From Halothiobacillus sp. (lineage in GTDB: Bacteria; Pseudomonadota; Gammaproteobacteria; JAAZVP01): 64,000 bases of DNA. Positions 30,603-39,645 of this stretch are shown one piece after another; position 1 is the stretch's first letter; each line of letters begins with the position of its first letter. Location of the stretch: assembly GCA_018623495.1 (NCBI GenBank), contig JAAZVP010000002.1, positions 24,600 through 88,599 on the forward strand. Reading direction: 5' to 3'. The translations under genes were made by a program, and so were the position numbers. Below the pieces are notes generated by a model. That model did no database searches and was not told the origin of the DNA. It saw only the letters and a list, made by a program, of their open reading frames with translations.

Positions 30603-31649
30603 TCAGCCCGGTTCGTGGGAGCCCGGCAGGCCGCGGGCCCGCAGGGTCTCGTTGATCTCGCGGACCAGGGCCGGCCCCCGGTAGATGAAGCCCGTGTAGA
30701 CCTGCACCAGGCGGGCACCCGCCTCGATCTTCTCCACCGCGTCCTCGCCGGACATGATGCCCCCCGCCGCGATCAGCGGGATGCGCCCCGCGAAGACCCC
30801 GGCGAAGCGCCGCAGGACCGCCGTCGAGCGCGCCCTGACCGGCGCCCCGCTCAATCCCCCCTGCTCCTCGGCGTGCGCGAGTCCCTCCACGCCCTCGCGC
30901 GTGATCGTGGTGTTGGTGGCGATCACCCCGTCCACGTCCTGGCGCAGGAAGGCGGCGGCCATGTCGTCGATCTCGGCGTCCTCGAGGTCGGGCGCGACCT
31001 TGATCACCAGCGGGACGTACCGGCCGTGCGCCTCGGCCAGTTCCGCCTGGCGGGCCTTGAGGCGCTCGAGCAGGCCATCGAGGGCCGCGCCCTGCTGCAG
31101 GTCCCGCAGGCCCACCGTGTTGGGCGAGGAGATGTTGACGGTGACGTAGTCGGCATGCGGGTAGACCCGCTCCAGGCAGTAGAGATAGTCGTCCACCGCC
31201 CGCTCCATGGGGGTGTCGAAGTTCTTGCCGATGTTGAGGCCCAGCACACCCGGGTAGCGCGCCCGCCGGACCTGCTCGACGAAGTGGTCGACACCCGCAT
31301 TGTTGAAACCCATGCGGTTGATGATCGCCCGCGCCTGCGGCAGACGGAAAAGCCGCGGCCGGGGATTGCCCGGCTGCGGCCGCGGGGTCACCGTGCCCAC
31401 CTCGATGAAACCGAAGCCCATGGCCCCCAGCCCCGTCACGTGGTCGGCGTTCTTGTCCAGGCCCGCCGCCAGGCCCACCGGGTTCGGGAAGGTGAGCCCC
31501 ATGACCCGCACCGGGGCCTCGATGGCCGCCCCCCCGACCCAGCCGCGAAAAGGCTCGTGCCCGGCCAGGTCCGCCAGCCGCAGCGACCAGTCGTGGGCGG
31601 TCTCCGGCGGCAGGGTGAACAACAGGCGGCGCACGAGGGGGTAGAACAT
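30603..31649 (-). CDS. pyrD: dihydroorotate dehydrogenase (quinone), class 2
   Basis: Membrane-associated flavoenzyme that oxidises dihydroorotate to orotate with a quinone acceptor in pyrimidine synthesis. 348 residues: the N-terminal quinone-tunnel helix ([19 protein letters not shown]), then [28 protein letters not shown] (which carries the class 2 catalytic Ser), KVAPDL, TNTT and AAGGI FMN-binding signatures. The ATG at 31649 is preceded by CCGGAG; the long track ORF extends into the M48 gene in a different frame. Confidence 0.97.
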   Translation of the reverse strand: MFYPLVRRLLFTLPPETAHDWSLRLADLAGHEPFRGWVGGAAIEAPVRVMGLTFPNPVGLAAGLDKNADHVTGLGAMGFGFIEVGTVTPRPQPGNPRPRLFRLPQARAIINRMGFNNAGVDHFVEQVRRARYPGVLGLNIGKNFDTPMERAVDDYLYCLERVYPHADYVTVNISSPNTVGLRDLQQGAALDGLLERLKARQAELAEAHGRYVPLVIKVAPDLEDAEIDDMAAAFLRQDVDGVIATNTTITREGVEGLAHAEEQGGLSGAPVRARSTAVLRRFAGVFAGRIPLIAAGGIMSGEDAVEKIEAGARLVQVYTGFIYRGPALVREINETLRARGLPGSHEPG

Positions 31650-31690
31650 GGCGGGCTCCGGGGATTTCTGCGTGGGCGTATGGTAGCGCA

Positions 31691-32638
31691 TCAGAACCAC
31701 GGCCCGTGAAACCGCTCCCGCGGGCCCGGCGGCTCGTCGACGTGGGGTTCGATGGGCCGGCGGTGGAGCCCGCCGCCCGCGCCCCCGGGTCCGCCGGCCA
31801 GGCGCCGCAGGCGGGCCACCCGCTCCGAGGTCGGCGGGTGGGTCCGCAGGATCGAGGGCAGCGGATTGCGCCGATGCGGCAGCAACAGGCGGTAGAGCCA
31901 GTGGGTCTCGTAGTGCTCGATGCGCTCGAGGGCGCGGGCCATCCCCTCGGCATCCCCGGTGAGCTCCACCGCCCCCAGGTCGGCCCGGTACTCGCGCAGC
32001 CGCGAGAGCGCCAGTTGCAGCAGGGCGCTGACGTTGGGGGCGAGAATGAACACCAGCAACAGCAGCCAGGGAATCGCCGCCTCGCCCGCCAGCCACAGCG
32101 GCACGTAGACCAGCGCCAACAGGTAGCCCACCAGCGCGAGCATCGCGGTCAGCCGGCCGACGATATCGGCCAGGGCCATCACCCACAGGTCGCGGTGGCG
32201 GATGTGGCTGATCTCGTGGGCCAGGATGGCGACGATCTCGCGCTCGCCCAGTCGACGCAGCAGGCCGTCGGAAAGGGCCACCGCGGAATCCGCCGGCCGA
32301 CCGGTGGCGAAGGAGTTCATCAACACCGAGGGCAGGTAATAGAGCCGGGGTGGCCGCTCGAGTCCGGCCCGCCGGCTGAGCTCGGCGTTGACCCGCTCCA
32401 GCTCGGGGAGGCGCCCCGGGGGAATCGGCCGCGCATCGAACATCGCCAGCACCAGCCGGGGCGACATCACCGGGCTGAACAGCGCCAGCAACCCGCCCGC
32501 GAACAGCGACCACAGCAGCCCCGAACGCCCGGCCACCAGCCAGCCGATCACCCCCAGCAGGACGACCATCAGGATCGCCAGCAGCAGCGTCTGGATCGCG
32601 TTGCTCAGCTCGTAGCGAGTCAGGAAAGACACGGGCAT
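31691..32638 (-). CDS. M48 family zinc metalloprotease (HtpX-like)
   Basis: About 315-residue membrane protease of the HtpX group, which acts in membrane protein quality control. Two N-terminal membrane segments, then LNxFATG-like [20 protein letters not shown], the zinc site HEISH near residue 135, two further membrane segments, and the third zinc ligand region [14 protein letters not shown]. The start [13 protein letters not shown] at 32638 is chosen over the longer track start. The C-terminal 40 residues are Pro/Gly/Arg-rich. It lies 41 bases upstream of pyrD on the same strand. Confidence 0.88.
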   Translation of the reverse strand: MPVSFLTRYELSNAIQTLLLAILMVVLLGVIGWLVAGRSGLLWSLFAGGLLALFSPVMSPRLVLAMFDARPIPPGRLPELERVNAELSRRAGLERPPRLYYLPSVLMNSFATGRPADSAVALSDGLLRRLGEREIVAILAHEISHIRHRDLWVMALADIVGRLTAMLALVGYLLALVYVPLWLAGEAAIPWLLLLVFILAPNVSALLQLALSRLREYRADLGAVELTGDAEGMARALERIEHYETHWLYRLLLPHRRNPLPSILRTHPPTSERVARLRRLAGGPGGAGGGLHRRPIEPHVDEPPGPRERFHGPWF

Positions 32639-32779
32639 CGACAGCGCCGCCACGGCATGGACCTGCCCCGAGTCTAACCCACCGAGACCCGCCACGGTCA
32701 GCGAAGCGTCATCGGCCGGTCATCGGCGGGTCACCGGGGGCATCGAGAATCGGGCCCGGATCCGTCACCGAGCGCCGGC

Positions 32780-33634
32780 ATGCCGACCGTATCCGTGATC
32801 ACCCCCGCCTACCGCGCCGCGAACACCCTGCCCCGGGCCGTGCGCAGCGTCCTCGACCAGCGTTTCGACGACTGGGAGATGCTCATCGTCGGCGACGACG
32901 GCCGCGACTATCGCCGGCTGCTCGACGCCGTGGGCCTGGCCGATGATCCCCGCCTGCGCTTTTTCGATTCGGGCGGTGTCGCCCGCGGGCCGGGTGCCGC
33001 CCGCAACGTCGCCCTCGAGGCCGCCCGCGGCCGGTTCATCGCCCCCCTCGACGCCGACGACCTGTTCTACCCCGACCGCCTGGAGCGCCTCCTGCCCCTG
33101 GCGCGCACGCACGGCATCGCCGGCGACAACACCCGCGTGGTCGACGACACCACCGGCGACCCGCTGCGCGACGCCTTCGCCGCGGGCGGCGAGGACTTCG
33201 AGCTCGACCCCGAGCTCTACACCCACATCTCGGTACCGATGATCTTCGTCTTCGACCGCCGCCACATCCCCCGCGGCTGGGATGCGGACGTGCGCTTCGG
33301 CGAGGACACCCTCTTCAACCTGCGCCTGATGGAGCACCTGCCGCGCGTGCCGATCATCGGCGACCCGCTGCACGAATACCGGGTGATGAGCACCAGCCTC
33401 TGCCATGCCGGCGACGCCCACCAGCGCGCCGAGACCACCTACCGGCGCTGCCTGATGCGCCTGCAGGAGGACGGGCTGGGCTTTCGCACCGCCGAGGCCC
33501 GCAACCGGGTCGAGCAGATGCTCAAGCACAAGCGCGAGACCAACCACCTCTACGCCCGCAAGCGCGCCAACGGCTTTCGCGGCCCCTTCCAGCACTTTCT
33601 CAACGACATCGACCAGCACTACCTGCACGACTGA
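32780..33634 (+). CDS. glycosyltransferase family 2 protein
   Basis: 284-residue GT-A fold glycosyltransferase. The N-terminus VSVITPAYRAANTLPRAVRSVLDQRFDDWEM is the family 2 nucleotide-sugar binding region, RGPGAARNVALEAARGRFIAPLDADD gives the metal-binding DxD, and FGEDTLFN resembles the acceptor ED motif. No membrane segments are seen. No other polysaccharide genes are nearby, so donor and acceptor are unknown. Confidence 0.88.
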   Translation: MPTVSVITPAYRAANTLPRAVRSVLDQRFDDWEMLIVGDDGRDYRRLLDAVGLADDPRLRFFDSGGVARGPGAARNVALEAARGRFIAPLDADDLFYPDRLERLLPLARTHGIAGDNTRVVDDTTGDPLRDAFAAGGEDFELDPELYTHISVPMIFVFDRRHIPRGWDADVRFGEDTLFNLRLMEHLPRVPIIGDPLHEYRVMSTSLCHAGDAHQRAETTYRRCLMRLQEDGLGFRTAEARNRVEQMLKHKRETNHLYARKRANGFRGPFQHFLNDIDQHYLHD

Positions 33635-33864
33635 GCCCAGGTCCCTTCACCCGGCGCCCGGCCCGCTTTCCCGGCATCGACGGCCCCGCGAGCCACGGCG
33701 CCCACGTGCCGGAACCGGACGGGGCACCACGCCTGGCGAGCGACCGCGGCCGGCTCCCCGGGCCTGCACCGTCCCCCGGCCCCGGCCAGCCGGTCCGGGG
33801 CTGGCCGCCGGCGGTCGGGCCGGCTATGCTCCCGGAAGGCATCCAGACCCCGGGAGGGCGACCA

Positions 33865-34368
33865 ATGATCCCGTTCAGGACCCGGCTCGCCGGCGGCATC
33901 GCCGGCCTGGCACTGGCCATCGGCTGCGCGAACGCCGGCAACTTCGTCGACGTCAAGCGCATGGGCATGGAGATCGCCGACGACATCGCCCGCGCCGCGG
34001 TGCTCGACTGCCGCGAGCGCGGCTACCAGGTCTCGGCGGTGGTGGTGGACCGCTCGGGCCATCCCCAGGCGGTGCTGCGCGACACCCACGCCTCGCGCTT
34101 CACCATGCAGATCGCCCGCGAGAAGGCCAACGGCGTGGTGCTCTCGCGCATCGACTCCGGCGCGTTCCGGGAAAACCGGGGCGACATCCGCATGGAAATG
34201 AACCACGTCGACGACGTGATGATGCTCGAAGGGGGACTCGCCATCGAGGCGGGCGGCGCCTTCGTGGGCGCGGTCGGCGTGAGCGGCGCCCCCGGCGGGG
34301 ACAAGGATGCCGAATGCGCCGCCGCGGCCCTGGAGACGGTCGCCGACCGCCTCGCCTTCGCCGACTAG
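33865..34368 (+). CDS. exported GlcG/HbpS-like (DUF336) protein
   Basis: 167 residues with a signal peptide (LAGGIAGLALAIGCANA). The mature part is a GlcG/HbpS domain: VVVDRSGHPQAVLRDTHASRFTMQIAREKA and GGLAIEAGGAFVGAVGVSGAPGGDKDAECA. The family includes heme-binding and sensory proteins as well as many exported orphans. The ATG at 33865 follows GGGAGGG; the longer track start is rejected because it lacks a signal peptide. Single gene. Ligand unknown. Confidence 0.85.
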   Translation: MIPFRTRLAGGIAGLALAIGCANAGNFVDVKRMGMEIADDIARAAVLDCRERGYQVSAVVVDRSGHPQAVLRDTHASRFTMQIAREKANGVVLSRIDSGAFRENRGDIRMEMNHVDDVMMLEGGLAIEAGGAFVGAVGVSGAPGGDKDAECAAAALETVADRLAFAD

Positions 34369-34487
34369 CCGCGAGGCGAGCACCCCGCCCAGCACCTTGC
34401 CCGTCCCCATCAGAGCTTGATTCTAGCAGGCTCCGCCCGTCGACTCCCGGCTTGCCCCCGATACCCGGGCGGTTTTCCCGCGGCCAC

Positions 34488-34521
34488 GAAAAAGGGCGCC
34501 GGCCTCGCGGCCGGCGCCCTG
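34488..34521 (-). terminator. terminator after initiator tRNA
   Basis: On the minus strand GGGCGCCGGCC and GGCCGGCGCCC pair around GCGA and are followed by five Ts, directly after tRNA-fMet. Confidence 0.9.
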
Positions 34522-34526
34522 CTGTT

Positions 34527-34603
<77 letters not shown>

Positions 34604-34688
34604 ATTGATGCTGCGCAGTGTACCGCCGGGTGCCCCGCGAGTCAAATTTTTGTCATCATTCCCCCGCTCACCCACCCGGAGAACGCCC

Positions 34689-34967
34689 ATGAGCGGCATC
34701 GCCATCACCCGCGAGATGCTCGACGAGATCGAGGCCGTGCTCGCCCGCCACGCCCCCGAGAGCCGCGACGCCCACGTGCGCCTGCACCTGCTCGCGGGCC
34801 TGGCCGGCTTCATGGTCGGCGAGCGGGACATGGAAGCCGGCGAGCGCGAGGCGGTGCTCGACGGCCTGCGGGCCTTCATGGACGGCGTGGCCGAGCAGCG
34901 CCTGGCCGCCCGTCGCCCGTCCACCGAGGCCCTCGGCATCTGGCGCCCGGAGGAAAACGACCGATGA
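34689..34967 (+). CDS. small conserved-looking protein of unknown function
   Basis: 92 residues, start MSGIAITREMLDEIEAVLARH, mostly predicted helix with acidic and basic alternation and no cysteines or membrane segment. The ORF track starts earlier, within the tRNA region; the ATG at 34689 is preferred. Its last four bases (ATGA) overlap the start of tpm, so the two are translationally coupled and probably work in the same context. I do not recognise the family. Confidence 0.7.
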   Translation: MSGIAITREMLDEIEAVLARHAPESRDAHVRLHLLAGLAGFMVGERDMEAGEREAVLDGLRAFMDGVAEQRLAARRPSTEALGIWRPEENDR

Positions 34968-35596
34968 ACCCCGAGCACTGGCACCAGCGCTGGCAGGAGG
35001 GGCGCATCGGCTTTCACCGGGACGCGGTCCATCCCCGCCTGGAGACGCACTGGCCGCGGCTGGTGCCCGAGACCGACAGCCACGTGCTGGTCCCGCTGTG
35101 CGGCAAGTCCCGCGACCTGCTGTGGCTGGCCGAGCGGGGCCACGCCGTCACCGGGGTCGAGTTGAGCCCGCTGGCCGTGGGCCAGTTCTTCGCGGAGAAC
35201 CCCCTGCCGGCGCCCCGGGTCCGCCGCGAAGGGGCCTTCGAGCACCACGAGTGCGAGCGGCTGCGACTCTGCTGCGGGGACTTCTTCCGTCTGCGGCCGG
35301 AGGATCTGGCCGCGCCCCTGGCCATCTACGACCGGGCGGCGCTGGTGGCCCTGCCCGCGTCCATGCGCGGCGACTACGCCGACCACCTGGCCCGCCTGAG
35401 CCCGCCGGGAACGCGGATGCTGCTGGTCTCGCTCGAACGCCCGGGCGACTCCGGCTCGGGGCCGCCCTTTTCCGTGGCCACCGCCGAGATCGAGAACCTT
35501 TTCGCCCCGGGCTGGTCGCTTGAAGAACGGGAAACGAGCGCGCCCGACGAGCGCGGGGTGCGCGAGACGGTCCTGTTCCTGGTTCGCCGCGGCTGA
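34964..35596 (+). CDS. tpm: thiopurine S-methyltransferase
   Basis: 210-residue SAM-dependent methyltransferase. The start NPEHWHQRWQEGRIGFHRDAVHP and VLVPLCGKSRDLLWLAERGH (SAM-binding motif I) are diagnostic of bacterial TPMT. ELSPLAVGQFF, YDRAALVALP and the C-terminal ETVLFLVRR complete the fold. Bacterial Tpm proteins methylate thiopurines and, in some Pseudomonas, selenium or tellurium compounds; the natural substrate here is not deducible. Overlaps the small gene upstream by 4 bases. Confidence 0.93.
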   Translation: MNPEHWHQRWQEGRIGFHRDAVHPRLETHWPRLVPETDSHVLVPLCGKSRDLLWLAERGHAVTGVELSPLAVGQFFAENPLPAPRVRREGAFEHHECERLRLCCGDFFRLRPEDLAAPLAIYDRAALVALPASMRGDYADHLARLSPPGTRMLLVSLERPGDSGSGPPFSVATAEIENLFAPGWSLEERETSAPDERGVRETVLFLVRRG

Positions 35597-35665
35597 GTTG
35601 CCCGGCATGCCGGGACCATGCCACAGTCCCGGCCTCGTTTCCCCATCCACTCATCCACGCAGACG

Positions 35666-38581
35666 ATGTCCATGCCCCAGAGCCATTCCACGTTCGAGCA
35701 CCTGCGCAGCATTCCCGTCGACGCCATCAACGTCACCGTCGAGGAATACCGCCACCGCCGCACCGGCGCGCGCCACTACCACATCGCCGCCGACGATCCG
35801 CAGAACGTCTTCCTGGTGGGCCTGCAGACGCTGCCGGCCGACTCCACCGGCGTGGCCCACATCCTCGAGCACACCGTGCTCTGCGGCTCCGAGCGCTTCC
35901 CCGTGCGCGATCCCTTCTTCATGATGATCCGCCGGTCGCTCAACACCTTCATGAACGCCTTCACCGCCAGCGACTGGACCGCCTATCCCTTTGCCACGGT
36001 CAACCGCAAGGATTACGACAACCTGCTGTCGGTCTACCTCGACGCGGTCTTCTTCGCCAACCTCGACGAGCTCGACTTCGCCCAGGAGGGCCACCGGGTG
36101 GAATTCGCCACCCCCGACGACCCGGAGACCGACCTGGTCTACCGCGGGGTGGTCTACAACGAGATGAAGGGGGCGATGAGCTCGCCGGTGGCGACCCTGT
36201 TCCAGTCGCTCACCCGGCATCTCTATCCCACCACCACCTATCACCACAACAGCGGCGGCGACCCGGAGGCCATCCCGGAGCTCACCCACGACCAGCTGGT
36301 GGCGTTCTACCGCCACTACTACCACCCGTCCAACGCCGTGTTCATGACCTACGGCGACATCCCCGCCCACGAGCTCCAGTCGCGCTTCGAGGCGCTGGCC
36401 CTGCACCGTTTCGAGGGCCCGCGGGACGTGGGTGACGGGGTACCCGACGAGCAGCGCTACACGCAGCCGGTGGCGGTCACCGAGCGCTACGCCCTGGACG
36501 AGGAAGAAACCGCCCGGCGCACCCACGTGGTCACCGGCTGGCTGCTGGGCCACAACAGCGACCCGGATGCCGTGCTCGAGGCCCAGTTGCTGGGCGGGGT
36601 GCTGCTGGAGAATTCCGCCTCGCCCCTGCTCAAGGCCCTGGAGACCAGCGACCTCGGCACCGCGCCCTCGCCCATGTGCGGCCTGGAGGACTCCAACAAC
36701 GAGATGTTCTTCTCCGCCGGCCTGGAGGGCTCCGAGCCCGAGCACGCCGAGGCGGTGGAGCAGCTGATCCTCGACACCCTGCGCGACGTGGCGGACAACG
36801 GCGTCGACCCCGAGATGGTGGAGTCGGTCTTCCACCAGCTGGAACTGGGCCAGCGCGAGATCACCGGCGACGGCTTCCCCTACGGCCTGCAGCTGATCGT
36901 CCATGCCCTGCCCACCGCGCTCCACGGCGGCGACCCCATCGCCACCCTGGACCTCGACGCGGCGCTCAAGCGACTGCGCGAGAAGGTCCGCGACCCCGGC
37001 TTCGTGCCCGGGCTGGCCCGGCGGCTGCTGCTGGACAACCCCCACCGCGTGCGCCTGACCCTGGAACCCGACACCACCCTCTCCCGGGCCCGGGCCGAGG
37101 CCGAGAAGCAGCGCCTCGCCGAGATGAAGGCCGGGCTCGACGAGACCGACCGGAAGCGCATCGTGGAACGGGCCGCGGCGCTCGCCGAGCGCCAGAACGC
37201 CCCCGAGGACCCCGGCCCCCTGCCCCGCGTGGGTCTCGAGGACGTGGCCGCCGAGCTCGCCATCCCCGAGGGCGAGCGCCACGACATCGGCGATCTGCCG
37301 GGCACCTGGTACGAGCGCGGGACCAACGGGCTGGTCTACCAGCAGCTGGTCTTCGACCTGCCCGAGCTGGATCCGCAACTGCTCGACCTGATGCCGCTGT
37401 TCGCCAATGTCCTGCCCGAGGTGGGCTCCGGCGGCCGCGACTACCTCGAGACCCAGGCCCTGATGGGCCGCTACACCGGCGGCATCGGCGCCGGGGCCTC
37501 GCTGCGCGGTGCCATCGACGACACCCAGCGCGCCCGCGGCACCTTCACCCTCTCGGGCAAGGCCCTGGCGGACAACCGCGAGCCCCTGGCCGAACTGATG
37601 CGCGAGACCATCGAGAGCGCGCGCTTCGACGAACACGACCGGCTGCGCGAACTGCTCGCCCAGCTGAGCTTCCAGCGCCAGCAGGCGGTCACCGGCAACG
37701 GCCATGCACTGGCCATGACGCTGGCCGCCAGCGGGCTCTCGCCCACCGGCCACTTCGCCCACCGTTGGCAGGGGCTGGAGGGCACGCGGGCGATCAAGGC
37801 GCTGGAGGCGGCCGGCGACATCGGCGGCCTGGCCCGGCGCCTGGAGGCCCTGCGCGATGCCCTGCCGGAGGCCCCGCGCCAGCTGGTCGCGGTGACCGAC
37901 ACGCGCACCCGGGCACCGCTTGCCGAGACCCTCGGCCGCCACTGGGGCGACCTCGGCGGGGGCGCGGACCGCCACGCCCTGCGTCCCGGGCGGGTGGAGA
38001 CCCCGGTGCGCCAGGCCTGGACCACCAACACCCAGGTGAACTTCTGCGCCGCGGCCTACCCCGCCCCGCCGGTGGACCATCCCGACGCCCCGGCCCTGAT
38101 GGTGCTCGGCGGGCTGCTGCGCAACGGCTTTCTGCACCGCGCGATCCGCGAACAGGGCGGTGCCTACGGCGCCGGCGCCGGCTACGACGCCGACGGCGGT
38201 GCCTTCCGCTTCTTTTCCTACCGCGACCCGCGCCTGTCCGGCACGCTGGCGGACTTCGCCGCCTCGCTGGACTGGATCATGGAGGAACGCCACGAGTGGC
38301 GCGTGGTCGAGGAGGCGATCCTCGGCGTGGTCAGCCAGATGGACAAGCCCGGCTCGCCGGCGGGCGAGGCGAAAAAGGCCTTCCACAACAGCCTCCACGG
38401 GCGCACGCCGGAAAAGCGCCGGCAGATCCGTGCACGGGTACTGGAAGTCACCCTCGACGACGTGCGCGGCGCGGCCGAGCGCTGGCTGGGCGGCGTGGAG
38501 CCCAACCTGGGGATCATCTCCCACCGCAGCCTGCTGGAGGCCGACGGCGACCTGCCGGAGCTCGAGATCCACGAGCTCTGA
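35666..38581 (+). CDS. M16C family zinc metallopeptidase (presequence protease-like)
   Basis: About 971 residues, the length of PreP-type oligopeptidases that clear small unfolded peptides inside a two-shelled chamber. The inverted zinc motif HILEH near residue 70 is followed by the distal ligand in VVYNEMKGAMSSP near 170; the C-terminal half holds the substrate-binding R/Y region (QGGAYGAGAGYDADGGAFRFFSYRDPR). No signal peptide, so probably cytoplasmic. The start at 35666 (MSMPQSHSTFEHLRSI) is preferred; ATGs at 35618 and 35672 are also possible. Confidence 0.92.
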   Translation: MSMPQSHSTFEHLRSIPVDAINVTVEEYRHRRTGARHYHIAADDPQNVFLVGLQTLPADSTGVAHILEHTVLCGSERFPVRDPFFMMIRRSLNTFMNAFTASDWTAYPFATVNRKDYDNLLSVYLDAVFFANLDELDFAQEGHRVEFATPDDPETDLVYRGVVYNEMKGAMSSPVATLFQSLTRHLYPTTTYHHNSGGDPEAIPELTHDQLVAFYRHYYHPSNAVFMTYGDIPAHELQSRFEALALHRFEGPRDVGDGVPDEQRYTQPVAVTERYALDEEETARRTHVVTGWLLGHNSDPDAVLEAQLLGGVLLENSASPLLKALETSDLGTAPSPMCGLEDSNNEMFFSAGLEGSEPEHAEAVEQLILDTLRDVADNGVDPEMVESVFHQLELGQREITGDGFPYGLQLIVHALPTALHGGDPIATLDLDAALKRLREKVRDPGFVPGLARRLLLDNPHRVRLTLEPDTTLSRARAEAEKQRLAEMKAGLDETDRKRIVERAAALAERQNAPEDPGPLPRVGLEDVAAELAIPEGERHDIGDLPGTWYERGTNGLVYQQLVFDLPELDPQLLDLMPLFANVLPEVGSGGRDYLETQALMGRYTGGIGAGASLRGAIDDTQRARGTFTLSGKALADNREPLAELMRETIESARFDEHDRLRELLAQLSFQRQQAVTGNGHALAMTLAASGLSPTGHFAHRWQGLEGTRAIKALEAAGDIGGLARRLEALRDALPEAPRQLVAVTDTRTRAPLAETLGRHWGDLGGGADRHALRPGRVETPVRQAWTTNTQVNFCAAAYPAPPVDHPDAPALMVLGGLLRNGFLHRAIREQGGAYGAGAGYDADGGAFRFFSYRDPRLSGTLADFAASLDWIMEERHEWRVVEEAILGVVSQMDKPGSPAGEAKKAFHNSLHGRTPEKRRQIRARVLEVTLDDVRGAAERWLGGVEPNLGIISHRSLLEADGDLPELEIHEL

Positions 38582-38688
38582 GGCCGGCGACCTGCGAATT
38601 CCCGAGCGGTGTACTAAGGTTCGAACGAGGGGCGCAACCGCGCCCCGCGCTCGATCCGGTGCGATACCGATTCGCAGGAGGATTCGCC

Positions 38689-39522
38689 ATGCCCACCTTC
38701 GCCTCTCCCTCGTCGCGTCACGAAAACACCCGCGAGGTCGTTCGCCCCACCCGGGACTGGCCCGGCGTCTGCCAGGTAGAACCCACCGAACCCTTCCGCT
38801 GGCTCGCCCTGGGCATGCGCGACATGATGAACGCGCCCGGGCCCAGCCTGGCCTACGGCGCGCTGTACGTGGTGATGGGCTACCTGATCCTGGCCATGGC
38901 CAGCTTCGAGCCGCGCCTGACGCTGGCGATGATGACCGGCTTCCTGCTGGTGGGAACCTTTCTCTCCATCGGCTTCTACGAGCTCAGCCAGGAGCTCGAG
39001 GAGGACCGCGAGGTCACCTTCCTGACGGGTTTCCGGGGGCTGCGCCACAACCCGGCCAGCCTGGCGATCTTCGCCATCGTCCTGGGGCTCACCATGGGCC
39101 TGTGGTTCCGCACCAGCGCGCTGATGGTGGGGATGTTCTTCGGCAGCGTGGAACTGGCCGTCGGCGGCTGGGGCTCGCTGGTGGGGGCGATCGTCAACGG
39201 CGAGCACGGGCTGGCGTTCATCGCCACCTTCACGGCCACCGGCCTGGTCTTCGCGGTCTTCGCCTTCTGCATCAGCGTGGTCTCCATCCCGCTGATCAAC
39301 GGCCGCAAGGTGGACGTGGTCCGCGCCGTGGTCACCAGCCTGCGCGCGGTACGCCACAACCCCGCCGCCATGGTGATCTGGGCGGCCCTCATCGCGTTGC
39401 TGATCGGTGCGGGCATGGTCACCCTGCTGGCCGGACTGGTGTTCACCCTGCCGCTGATCGGCCATGCCAGCTGGCATGCCTACCGCGAGATCGTCGAGGA
39501 CGAGAACCTGCCCGAGGCCTGA
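38689..39522 (+). CDS. DUF2189 family integral membrane protein
   Basis: 277 residues; the ATG at 38689 is preceded by GCAGGAGG. After a soluble N-terminus (RPTRDWPGVCQVEPTEPFRWLALGMRDM) there are six predicted membrane helices in two similar halves. The DUF2189 features include PGPSLAYGALYVVMGYLIL, GFLLVGTFLSIGFYELSQELE and a C-terminal LPLIGHASWHAYREIVE. Proteins of this family often accompany cytochrome c oxidase-related or respiratory genes, but function is not established. Monocistronic. Confidence 0.85.
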   Translation: MPTFASPSSRHENTREVVRPTRDWPGVCQVEPTEPFRWLALGMRDMMNAPGPSLAYGALYVVMGYLILAMASFEPRLTLAMMTGFLLVGTFLSIGFYELSQELEEDREVTFLTGFRGLRHNPASLAIFAIVLGLTMGLWFRTSALMVGMFFGSVELAVGGWGSLVGAIVNGEHGLAFIATFTATGLVFAVFAFCISVVSIPLINGRKVDVVRAVVTSLRAVRHNPAAMVIWAALIALLIGAGMVTLLAGLVFTLPLIGHASWHAYREIVEDENLPEA

Positions 39523-39645
39523 AGCGGGCGGGATCGACCTCCCGGCCGCGAATGGCCACCCCGCGAGCCGGCTGCGCACGGGGTGCGCCGAGCCCGCCAC
39601 GGGGCGCCTGCTCGCTCCATTGGCGATGACCCCGCGGAGCCTGCC

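Noticed and set aside
30374-30718. ORF with GFEPATDPLGGDCSIQLSYGG
   Set aside because: Antisense translation of tRNA-Arg, a familiar false hypothetical protein.
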